From the NCBI GenBank assembly GCA_001695595.3, contig MBPM02000252.1:1-46981 (forward strand): DNA of 46,981 nt, in the 5' to 3' direction. This document shows positions 29,701-38,254 of this stretch, piece by piece. Origin of the DNA: Plasmopara viticola. Taxonomy: Eukaryota > Oomycota > Peronosporomycetes > Peronosporales > Peronosporaceae. The notes below the pieces were generated by a model. The model was not told where the DNA came from. It worked only from the letters and a program-made list of their open reading frames with translations, and searched no databases. Position 1 is the first letter of the stretch; each line of letters begins with the position of its first letter. The translations under genes were made by a program, and so were the position numbers.

Positions 29701-30919
29701 AGACTACGTGTGCAAGTTACAGCGGTCACTGTACGGGCTGAAGCAATCGCCTCGCATGTGGAACAAAACCATTGACGACTTCATGTTGGGCCTGGACTTC
29801 AAGAAGTGTGAATCTGATCACTGCGTGTATGTGAAGCGGGATGGCCATGACATGATGTTCGTAGCACTTTACGTCGACGATCTAATTTTGGCCTGCAATG
29901 CTAGCAAGATGCTCCAGGAAACCAAGCACGCACTCAGCAAACGATTCGAGATGACGGATTTGGGGCAACTTCACTTCTTTCTTGGAATTGAGATCGAGCA
30001 AAATTTGAAGATCGGGACTCTGACGATGCGGCAAACCAAGTTCGCGTGCGAAATTTTAACCAAGTTCAATATGGAAAAGAGCAAGCCCGTCAGAACTCCG
30101 CAAGATCCAGGACTCAAACTTACCAAGTCAATGTGCGAAGGAGGATGCAAACACGGTGAAACCATGACCGGTGTGCCATATCGAAATGCTATTGGTTGCC
30201 TGATGTATCTTATGGTCGGTACGCGTCCGGATCTCGCTGCGGCAGTGGGGGTACTCAGCCAATTTGCAGCAGACCCATGTCCGACACACTGGCAAGCGTT
30301 AAAAAGAGTCTTCAGGTATATCCAAGGTACAAGGACGCACGGTATTGAATTTCAAGCAGCGAATCATGATCAATTGCAAGGATTTTCGGATGCGGACTGG
30401 GCCGGAGATACAATGTCGCGAAGGAGTACAAGCGGCTACGCCTTTATGATGAGCGGTGGATGTGTCAGCTGGAAGAGCAAGAAACAGCGTACGGTGGCAC
30501 TGTCGTCTACGGAAGCTGAATACATGGCATTGTCAGAGGCTACGCAAGAGGCAATATGGCTCAAGGCGTTTATGTGTGAGCTGGGAGAGATGTCCCCGGA
30601 TACAGCGGTCAAGATTTATGAAGATAATCAAGGCTCGATTGCACTAGCGAAGAACCCGGAAGCTCATACACGAACCAAGCACATCGACATTCGATACCAT
30701 TTTGTACGTGAAAAGGTTGAAGATGGTCAAGTGATTCTCGAGTACATCTCTACTCTCGACATGCTTGCCGACATAATGACCAAGCCGATTCCTGCGATGC
30801 AGTTTTGTGTACTCCGAAGCAAGCTTGGTATACAGAAGGCGAAGGCTGACGAGTCGAGTGGGAGTGTTGTCGAAGATGCTGTAAAAGTAACGCCTCGACC
30901 AGCGACTTCATACCGGTAA
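26777..30919 (+). CDS. B Gag-Pol polyprotein, unit 3, intact (1380 aa)
   Basis: The domain order and catalytic residues are as in unit 1, and the frame is uninterrupted. Private changes seen: Leu to Pro in NKLFPRRR (Gag, about residue 127), Glu to Lys in LTWKLVTS (Gag, about 199), and a silent C-to-T near 28056. The Pro and Lys changes are in Gag, so assembly of particles could be affected even though the enzymes look complete. Confidence 0.94.
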   Translation: MSPSPADSAFFAPASDTAFAATMDATPSRINKFDGTNFHTWKFKMRMVLEERDLWEVASGEIKLEQLSNPMDQSTFKRKARKALAIICLAMEDSQLPLVRSAKDAYDAWSRLEGHFEKRSLANKLFPRRRFFTTMMEDGDGVLEHINKLKTLAEQLDAVGAPVSEDDLVITLLGSLCDSYQFLITALESRSDTLTWKLVTSRLLHEEMKRKEQGGGVDGAAHGQGQAFVTSDNGRRKGRQATAKASSACHYCGEHGHWIAKCPVRIRENADRQRPAQRANIAQSEVDSGDFLFSVGGNSSTTKSSCVWLVDSGATQHMTFSREFMRNYKEIPPVDVHLADDGVVQAIGTGDIIMSLKTAHGNKKGMLRGVWHIPKLSRNLFSVGRFTKDVGPVTFEADGCFAQAKGMQWKLGAREGKGLFKLCMTPVSTNEANVTSSSGCHGDTTSYLWHLRLGHIGHSGLETIVKKNYGVGIDLASVKQWELCDGCALGKQTRVSFMPKSPYHAKKLLEVIHSDVCGPMQSTTFSGKRYFVTFTDEYSHFTTVFLLRNKSEVATKFAEFVAFAETQTGKVVKVLRCDNGGEYTSGDMAKFCKRRGIEQKFTPPYTPQLNGVAERMNRTLVECARCMIEHAGLPKTYWGEAVMTSAFLRNRCPTRGIAMDKSPYQVWTKRRPVLTNLKVFGCHAFVSIPKEKRSKFDARSVRCRFLGYSEHEKAYRFEEIESGRVLVSRDAKFMEDTFDSGRSNRRYNEVVVQDDDEATDQESSQHDQMEYEAEESAQEEEVEPGSKRHQRTQSLEKATEVPRSKRQSRYQSLEEMSATAQDFEAAYVVDSVGELPTTFKSAMESDDAAKWKKACDSEMDSLQKNKTWTLVPLPKGRKAIGNRWVFRVKENQAGEVERFKARLVAKGFSQKFGIDYEETFAPVAKFTSIRILLSLAAKYGLALHQMDVKTAFLNGQLDEDIYMTQPDGFTDKANPDYVCKLQRSLYGLKQSPRMWNKTIDDFMLGLDFKKCESDHCVYVKRDGHDMMFVALYVDDLILACNASKMLQETKHALSKRFEMTDLGQLHFFLGIEIEQNLKIGTLTMRQTKFACEILTKFNMEKSKPVRTPQDPGLKLTKSMCEGGCKHGETMTGVPYRNAIGCLMYLMVGTRPDLAAAVGVLSQFAADPCPTHWQALKRVFRYIQGTRTHGIEFQAANHDQLQGFSDADWAGDTMSRRSTSGYAFMMSGGCVSWKSKKQRTVALSSTEAEYMALSEATQEAIWLKAFMCELGEMSPDTAVKIYEDNQGSIALAKNPEAHTRTKHIDIRYHFVREKVEDGQVILEYISTLDMLADIMTKPIPAMQFCVLRSKLGIQKAKADESSGSVVEDAVKVTPRPATSYR

Positions 30920-31144
30920 GTACCGGTATCTGCAATCAGTTGATGACTGACTTAAAGAGCGGGTTCAAGATGGGCAAAAGATCGGTTTCGGGATGGGAAG
31001 ATGATTGCGCCCGGATGGTGAGTCATTCTGATTGGCTTAGATAAATCATTGGCTTAGAGGTAGCATGTAGTTGTGAACTAAGGACCATTAAATATATTTA
31101 CTTTGCATTTTGCCATCTTCAGCTCAAGTGACCTTTATTCAATA
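30865..31144 (+). repeat. B LTR 4 (280 bp), shared by units 3 and 4
   Basis: Same sequence as LTRs 1-3. It is followed by the primer-binding site at 31145 and the start codon of the broken unit 4. Confidence 0.95.
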
Positions 31145-31148
31145 GGTT

Positions 31149-32290
31149 ATGAGCCCAAGCCCCGCAGACTCTGCCTTCTTCGCCCCCGCCTCTGACACCG
31201 CCTTCGCCGCCACCATGGACGCCACACCGAGCCGAATCAACAAGTTCGACGGAACGAACTTCCATACGTGGAAGTTCAAGATGCGAATGGTGTTGGAGGA
31301 GCGCGACCTCTGGGAAGTTGCGAGCGGGGAGATAAAGCTTGAGCAGCTGAGTAACCCGATGGACCAGTCGACCTTTAAGCGTAAGGCTCGAAAGGCGCTG
31401 GCGATAATCTGTCTTGCGATGGAGGACTCGCAGCTGCCTCTGGTTCGCTCGGCCAAGGATGCGTATGATGCATGGTCAAGATTGGAAGGACACTTCGAGA
31501 AGAGGAGCCTGGCAAACAAGCTCTTCCTTCGTCGCAGGTTCTTCACGACGATGATGGAGGATGGCGACGGTGTGCTAGAGCACATCAACAAGCTCAAGAC
31601 GTTGGCCGAGCAGCTTGACGCGGTGGGCGCCCCGGTGAGTGAGGACGACCTGGTAATCACGCTTCTTGGAAGTCTGTGTGATTCGTACCAGTTCCTCATC
31701 ACGGCGCTGGAGTCGCGCTCGGACACGCTGACATGGGAGCTTGTGACGTCGCGTCTGTTACACGAAGAGATGAAACGCAAGGAACAAGGTGGCGGCGTCG
31801 ATGGAGCCGCGCACGGGCAAGGACAAGCGTTTGTGACGTCGGACAACGGACGGCGCAAGGGACGACAAGCGACTGCTAAGGCCAGCAGTGCGTGCCATTA
31901 CTGTGGAGAACACGGGCATTGGATCGCCAAGTGCCCCGTGAGAATTCGTGAAAACGCAGATCGACAACGGCCAGCACAGCGTGCAAATATCGCGCAGAGC
32001 GAAGTCGACTCTGGTGATTTTCTCTTCTCGGTTGGTGGAAACTCAAGCACCACCAAGTCGAGTTGCGTATGGCTGGTTGACTCGGGTGCAACGCAGCACA
32101 TGACTTTTTCAAGAGAGTTCATGAGAAATTACAAGGAAATTCCTCCGGTGGATGTACATCTCGCAGACGACGGTGTTGTTCAAGCGATCGGGACTGGCGA
32201 CATTATAATGTCTCTGAAGACGGCCCACGGAAACAGGAAGGGCATGCTTCGTGGAGTATGGCATATTCCAAAGCTATCGCGCAATCGTTT
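31149..32290 (+). pseudogene. B polyprotein, unit 4, 5' part (Gag and protease), interrupted
   Basis: Gag, CCHC knuckle and DSGATQHM protease motif are intact up to KLSRN (about residue 379), where the minus-strand B element begins at 32291. The reading frame would then run a few codons into that LTR and stop at 32298-32300. A Lys-to-Arg change is seen in HGNRKGM. The continuation of this copy is at 36941-37974. Confidence 0.92.
32286..32290. repeat. Target-site duplication, left copy (CGTTT, one mismatch to CTTTT)
   Basis: Uninterrupted B copies read CGCAATCTTTTCTCTG here. The left flank reads CGTTT and the right flank (36941-36945) reads CTTTT, so this is a 5-bp duplication with one substitution on the left. 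Confidence 0.8.
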
Positions 32291-32570
32291 TATTGAATAA
32301 AGGTCACTTAAGCTGAAGATGGCAAAATGCAAAGTAAATATATTTAATGGTCCTTAGTTCACAACTACATGCTACCTCTAAGCCAATGATTTATCTAAGC
32401 CAATCAGAATGACTCACCATCCGGGCGCAATCATCTTCCCATCCCGAAACCGATCTTTTGCCCATCGTGAACCCGCTCTTTAAGTCAGTCATCAACTGAT
32501 TGTAGATACCGGTACTTACCGGTATGAAGTCGCTGGTCGAGGCGTTACTTTTACAGCATCTTCGACAACA
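32291..32570 (-). repeat. 3' LTR of the minus-strand B insertion
   Basis: 280 bp. It differs from its partner at 36661 in three places: TTAAGC for TTGAGC near 32310, CATCGTGAAC for CATCTTGAAC near 32466, and GATTGTAGA for GATTGCAGA near 32502. The first variant is shared with the LTR at 37975. Confidence 0.93.
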
Positions 32571-35500
32571 CTCCCACTCGACTCGTCAGCCTTCGCCTTC
32601 TGTATACCAAGCTTGCTTCGGAGTACACAAAACTGCATCGCAGGAATCGGCTTGGTCATTATGTCGGCAAGCATGTCGAGAGTAGAGATGTACTCGAGAA
32701 TCACTTGACCATCTTCAACCTTTTCACGTACAAAATGGTATCGAATGTCGATGTGCTTGGTTCGTGTATGAGCTTCCGGGTTCTTCGCTAGTGCAATCGA
32801 GCCTTGATTATCTTCATAAATCTTGACCGCTGTATCCGGGGACATCTCTCCCAGCTCACACATAAACGCCTTGAGCCATATTGCCTCTTGCGTAGCCTCT
32901 GACAATGCCATGTATTCAGCTTCCGTAGACGACAGTGCCACCGTACGCTGTTTCTTGCTCTTCCAGCTGACACATCCACCGCTCATCATAAAGGCGTAGC
33001 CGCTTGTACTCCTTCGCGACATTGTATCTCCGGCCCAGTCCGCATCCGAAATCCTTGCAATTGATCATGATTCGCTGCTTGAAATTCAATACCGTGCGTC
33101 CTTGTACCTTGGATATACCTGAAGACTCTTTTTAACGCTTGCCAGTGTGTCGGACATGGGTCTGCTGCAAATTGGCTGAGTACCCCCACTGCCGCAGCGA
33201 GATCCGGACGCGTACCGACCATAAGATACATCAGGCAACCAATAGCATTTCGATATGGCACACCGGTCATGGTTTCACCGTGTTTGCATCCTCCTTCGCA
33301 CATTGACTTGGTAAGTTTGAGTCCTGGATCTTGCGGAGTTCTGACGGGCTTGCTCTTTTCCATATTGAACTTGGTTAAAATTTCGCACGCGAACTTGGTT
33401 TGCCGCATCGTCAGAGTCCCGATCTTCAAATTTTGCTCGATCTCAATTCCAAGAAAGAAGTGAAGTTGCCCCAAATCCGTCATCTCGAATCGTTTGCTGA
33501 GTGCGTGCTTGGTTTCCTGGAGCATCTTGCTAGCATTGCAGGCCAAAATTAGATCGTCGACGTAAAGTGCTACGAACATCATGTCATGGCCATCCCGCTT
33601 CACATACACGCAGTGATCAGATTCACACTTCTTGAAGTCCAGGCCCAACATGAAGTCGTCAATGGTTTTGTTCCACATGCGAGGCGATTGCTTCAGCCCG
33701 TACAGTGACCGCTGTAACTTGCACACGTAGTCTGGGTTGGCCTTGTCTGTAAAGCCGTCAGGCTGCGTCATGTAGATATCTTCGTCAAGCTGGCCGTTAA
33801 GAAACGCTGTTTTGACATCCATCTGATGAAGTGCGAGTCCGTACTTGGCAGCCAGACTGAGTAAAATCCGAATCGACGTAAACTTGGCCACAGGTGCAAA
33901 CGTTTCTTCATAATCAATGCCGAATTTTTGAGAGAACCCTTTGGCCACCAAACGCGCTTTGAATCGCTCGACTTCGCCGGCTTGATTCTCCTTGACACGA
34001 AACACCCATCGATTGCCGATTGCCTTGCGTCCTTTTGGTAGTGGTACGAGCGTCCATGTCTTGTTCTTTTGTAGCGAGTCCATTTCCGAATCGCATGCCT
34101 TCTTCCATTTAGCTGCGTCGTCGGATTCCATCGCCGACTTAAAGGTGGTCGGCAACTCTCCCACTGAATCCACAACGTACGCAGCCTCAAAGTCTTGCGC
34201 TGTGGCTGACATTTCTTCAAGTGATTGATATCGACTTTGTCGTTTAGACCTTGGCACTTCAGTTGCTTTTTCGAGCGATTGGGTCCGTTGGTGACGCTTA
34301 CTGCCAGGCTCAACCTCTTCTTCCTGCGCAGATTCCTCGGCTTCGTATTCCATCTGGTCATGCTGTGAGGATTCCTGATCGGTCGCTTCATCATCATCCT
34401 GAACAACAACTTCATTGTAGCGACGGTTGCTCCTCCCACTGTCAAAAGTATCTTCCATAAACTTTGCGTCACGACTCACCAGCACACGACCACTTTCTAT
34501 TTCTTCAAATCGATACGCTTTCTCATGTTCCGAGTAGCCAAGAAATCGACAGCGTACTGACCGAGCGTCAAACTTGCTGCGCTTTTCCTTCGGAATCGAG
34601 ACAAAAGCATGGCATCCGAAAACCTTCAAATTCGTCAGCACAGGTCTTCTTTTAGTCCAAACTTGGTATGGCGATTTATCCATAGCAATACCTCGCGTCG
34701 GGCAACGATTGCGAAGGAAAGCGGAGGTCATAACAGCCTCTCCCCAATAAGTCTTTGGAAGTCCAGCGTGCTCGATCATGCATCTTGCACATTCCACCAA
34801 AGTCCGGTTCATGCGTTCAGCCACTCCATTAAGCTGTGGTGTATAAGGAGGCGTAAACTTCTGCTCGATACCACGTCGCTTGCAGAACTTGGCCATGTCA
34901 CCCGATGTGTACTCACCTCCATTATCGCAGCGAAGTACTTTGACAACTTTGCCAGTCTGAGTTTCGGCAAACGCAACAAACTCGGCAAATTTGGTGGCAA
35001 CTTCAGACTTGTTTCGCAGCAAAAATACCGTTGTAAAGTGCGAGTACTCGTCGGTGAAAGTGACAAAATACCGCTTGCCGCTAAAAGTCGTCGACTGCAT
35101 AGGTCCACACACATCACTGTGAATTACTTCCAACAGTTTCTTTGCATGATAAGGCGACTTTGGCATAAAACTCACTCGCGTTTGTTTGCCAAGTGCACAA
35201 CCATCACACAGCTCCCACTGTTTCACGGAAGCGAGGTCAATGCCAACACCATAGTTTTTCTTGACGATAGTTTCCAGACCACTATGTCCAATGTGCCCAA
35301 GTCGAAGGTGCCAGAGGTACGAAGTGGTGTCCCCATGACATCCCGACGAGCTTGTCACATTGGCTTCGTTGGTGCTGACTGGCGTCATACACAGTTTAAA
35401 CAGCCCTTTGCCCTCGCGGGCTCCAAGCTTCCACTGCATTCCCTTTGCCTGCGCAAAACAGCCATCGGCTTCGAACGTGACTGGTCCAACATCTTTTGTA

Positions 35501-36656
35501 AATCGTCCAACAGAGAAAAGATTGCGCGATAGCTTTGGAATATGCCATACTCCACGAAGCATGCCCTTCTTGTTTCCGTGGGCCGTCTTCAGAGACATTA
35601 TAATGTCGCCAGTCCCGATCGCTTGAACAACACCGTCGTCTGCGAGATGTACAGCCACCGGAGGAATTTCCTTGTAATTTCTCATGAACTCTCTTGAAAA
35701 AGTCATGTGCTGCGTTGCACCCGAGTCAACCAGCCATACGCAACTCGACTTGGTGGTGCTTGAGTTTCCACCAACCGAGAAGAGAAAATCACCAGAGTCG
35801 ACTTCGCTCTGCGCGATATTTGCACGCTGTGCTGGCCGTTGTCGATCTGCGTTTTCACGAATTCTCACGGGGCACTTGGCGATCCAATGCCCGTGTTCTC
35901 CACAGTAATGGCACGCACTGCTGGCCTTAGCAGTCGCTTGTCGTCCCTTGCGCCGTCCGTTGTCCGACGTCACAAACGCTTGTCCTTGCCCGTGCGCGGC
36001 TCCATCGACGCCGCCACCTTGTTCCTTGCGTTTCATCTCTTCGTGTAACAGACGCGACGTCACAAGCTCCCATGTCAGCGTGTCCGAGCGCGACTCCAGC
36101 GCCGTGATGAGGAACTGGTACGAATCACACAGACTTCCAAGAAGCGTGATTACCAGGTCGTCCTCACTCACCGGGGCGCCCACCGCGTCAAGCTGCTCGG
36201 CCAACGTCTTGAGCTTGTTGATGTGCTCTAGCACACCGTCGCCATCCTCCATCATCGTCGTGAAGAACCTGCGACGAAGGAAGAGCTTGTTTGCCAGGCT
36301 CCTCTTCTCGAAGTGTCCTTCCAATCTTGACCATGCATCATACGCATCCTTGGCCGAGCGAACCAGAGGCAGCTGCGAGTCCTCCATCGCAAGACAGATT
36401 ATCGCCAGCGCCTTTCGAGCCTTACGCTTAAAGGTCGACTGGTCCATCGGGTTACTCAGCTGCTCAAGCTTTATCTCCCCGCTCGCAACTTCCCAGAGTC
36501 GCGCTCCTCCAACACCATTCGCATCTTGAACTTCCACGTATGGAAGTTCGTTCCGTCGAACTTGTTGATTCGGCTCGGTGTGGCGTCCATGGTGGCGGCG
36601 AAGGCGGTGTCAGAGGCGGGGGCGAAGAAGGCAGAGTCTGCGGGGCTTGGGCTCAT
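32516..36656 (-). pseudogene. B polyprotein of the minus-strand insertion, two one-base deletions
   Basis: The start is at 36656 in the primer-binding site and the stop at 32516 in the 3' LTR. One base is missing near 36498 (CCAGAGTCG for CCAGAGGTCG, Gag) and another near 33051 (CCGAAATCC for CCGAAAATCC, just before the RNase H SDADWAGD block). Between them 33052-36497 is one open frame holding the knuckle, protease, integrase and RT. An Asp-to-Ala change occurs in PPVAVHLADD, in the protease region downstream of the catalytic Asp. Confidence 0.91.
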
Positions 36657-36660
36657 AACC

Positions 36661-36940
36661 TATTGAATAAAGGTCACTTGAGCTGAAGATGGCAAAATGC
36701 AAAGTAAATATATTTAATGGTCCTTAGTTCACAACTACATGCTACCTCTAAGCCAATGATTTATCTAAGCCAATCAGAATGACTCACCATCCGGGCGCAA
36801 TCATCTTCCCATCCCGAAACCGATCTTTTGCCCATCTTGAACCCGCTCTTTAAGTCAGTCATCAACTGATTGCAGATACCGGTACTTACCGGTATGAAGT
36901 CGCTGGTCGAGGCGTTACTTTTACAGCATCTTCGACAACA
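36661..36940 (-). repeat. 5' LTR of the minus-strand B insertion
   Basis: 280 bp, same sequence as the plus-strand array LTRs. It ends against the CTTTT duplication at 36941. Confidence 0.94.
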
Positions 36941-37974
36941 CTTTTCTCTGTTGGACGATTTACAAAAGATGTTGGACCAGTCACGTTTGAAGCCGATGGC
37001 TGTTTTGCGCAGGCAAAGGGAATGCAGTGGAAGCTTGGAGCCCGCGAGGGCAAAGGGCTGTTTAAACTGTGTATGACGCAGTCAGCACAACGAAGCCAAT
37101 GTGACAAGCTCGTCGGGATGTCACGGGGAACCACTTCGTACCTCTGGCACCTTCGACTTGGGCACATTGGACATAGTGGTCTGGAAACTATCGTCAAGAA
37201 AAACTATGGTGTTGGCATTGACCTCGCTTCCGTGAAACAGTGGGAGCTGTGTGATGGTTGTGCACTTGGCAAACAAACGCGAGTGAGCTTTATGCCAAAG
37301 TCGCCTTATCATGCAAAGAAACTGTTGGAAGTAATTCACAGTGATGTGTGTGGACCTATGCAGTCGACGACTTTTAGGCGGCAAGCGGTATTTTGTCACT
37401 TTCACCGACGAGTACTCGCACTTTACAACGGTATTTTTGCTGCGAAACAAGTCTGAAGTTGCCACCAAATTTGCCGAGTTTGTTGCGTTTTGCCGAAACT
37501 CAGACTGGCAAGTTGTCAAATACTTCGCTGCGATAATGGAGGTGAGTACACATCGGGTGACATGGCAAGTTCTGCAAGCGACGTGGTGTCGAGCAGAAGT
37601 TTACGCCTCCTTATACACCACAGCTTAATGGAGTGGCTGAACGCATGAACCGGACTTTGGTGGAATGTGCAAGATGCATGATCGAGCACGCTGGACTTCC
37701 AAAGACTTATTGGGAGAGGCTGTTATGACCTCCGCTTTCCTTCGCAATCGTTCCGACGCGAGGTATTGCTATGGATAAATCGCCATACCAAGTTTGGACT
37801 AAAAGAAGACCTGTGCTGACGAATTTTGAAGGTTTTCGATGCATGCTTTTGTCTCGATTCCGAAGGAAAAGCGCAGCAAGTTTGACCTCGGTCAGTACGC
37901 TGTCGATTTCTTGGCTACTCGGAACATGAGAAAGCGTATCGATTTGAAGAAATAGAAAGTGGTCGTGTGCTGGT
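36941..37974 (+). pseudogene. B polyprotein, unit 4, continuation (gag-pre-integrase and integrase), indel-rich
   Basis: It resumes unit 4 at CTTTTCTCTGTTGGACG after the insertion and runs through gag-pre-integrase, the integrase core and its C-terminal side to GTGTGCTGGT (about residue 725), where another minus-strand LTR starts. About fifteen single- or double-base indels in 1.03 kb break every frame. Examples: TTTAGGCGGCAAG for TTTAGCGGCAAG near 37376, CGTTCCGACG for CGTTGCCCGACG near 37750, and TTTTCGATGCATG for TTTTCGGATGCCATG near 37835. Substitutions are few. Confidence 0.9.
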
Positions 37975-38254
37975 TATTGAATAAAAGGTCACTTAAGCTG
38001 AAGATGGCAAAATGCAAAGTAAATATATTTAATGGTCCTTAGTTCACAACTACATGCTACCTCTAAGCCAATGATTTATCTAAGCCAATCAGAATGACTC
38101 ACCATCCGGCGCAATCATCTTCCCATCCCGAAACCGATCTTTTGCCCATCTTGAACCCGCTCTTTAAGTCAGTCATCAACTGATTGCAGATACCGGTACT
38201 TACCGGTATGAAGTCGCTGGTCGAGGCGTTACTTTTACAGCATCTTCGACAACA
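37975..38254 (-). repeat. 3'-most LTR of the minus-strand B array
   Basis: 280 bp with one inserted A (AATAAAAGG) near 37985 and one missing G (CCATCCGGCGC) near 38109. It shares the TTAAGC variant with the LTR at 32291. Confidence 0.92.

Larger units (their letters stand above)
32291..36940 (-). mobile_element. Complete minus-strand B element inserted in B unit 4
   Basis: It is 4650 bp with two 280-bp LTRs (32291-32570 and 36661-36940), primer-binding site at 36648-36660 and polypurine tract at 32571-32579. The 5-bp flanking duplication confirms both termini: TGTTG at the U3 end and CAATA at the U5 end. It lies in the host between the protease and gag-pre-integrase regions. Confidence 0.94.
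17750..37974 (+). mobile_element. Head-to-tail tandem array of copia element B sharing LTRs
   Basis: LTRs at 17750, 22122, 26493 and 30865 are each 280 bp and appear identical; they alternate with internal regions of about 4.09 kb. The spacings are 4372, 4371 and 4372 bp. Neighbouring units share a single LTR, unlike independent insertions, which would each have two LTRs and target-site duplications. The fourth unit is interrupted by a minus-strand B element (32291-36940) and broken off at 37974 by a minus-strand B array. Copies differ by only a few substitutions and one frameshift. Confidence 0.93.

Noticed and set aside
22122..31144. An envelope or extra gene downstream of RNase H
   Set aside because: The polypurine tract and LTR follow within about 60 bases of the RNase H domain end. 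There is no room for another gene in any complete element here.
36648..36660. TGGGCTCATAACC on the plus strand as part of a tRNA-Met gene
   Set aside because: No acceptor, D or T arm surrounds it. It is the complement of the minus-strand primer-binding site.
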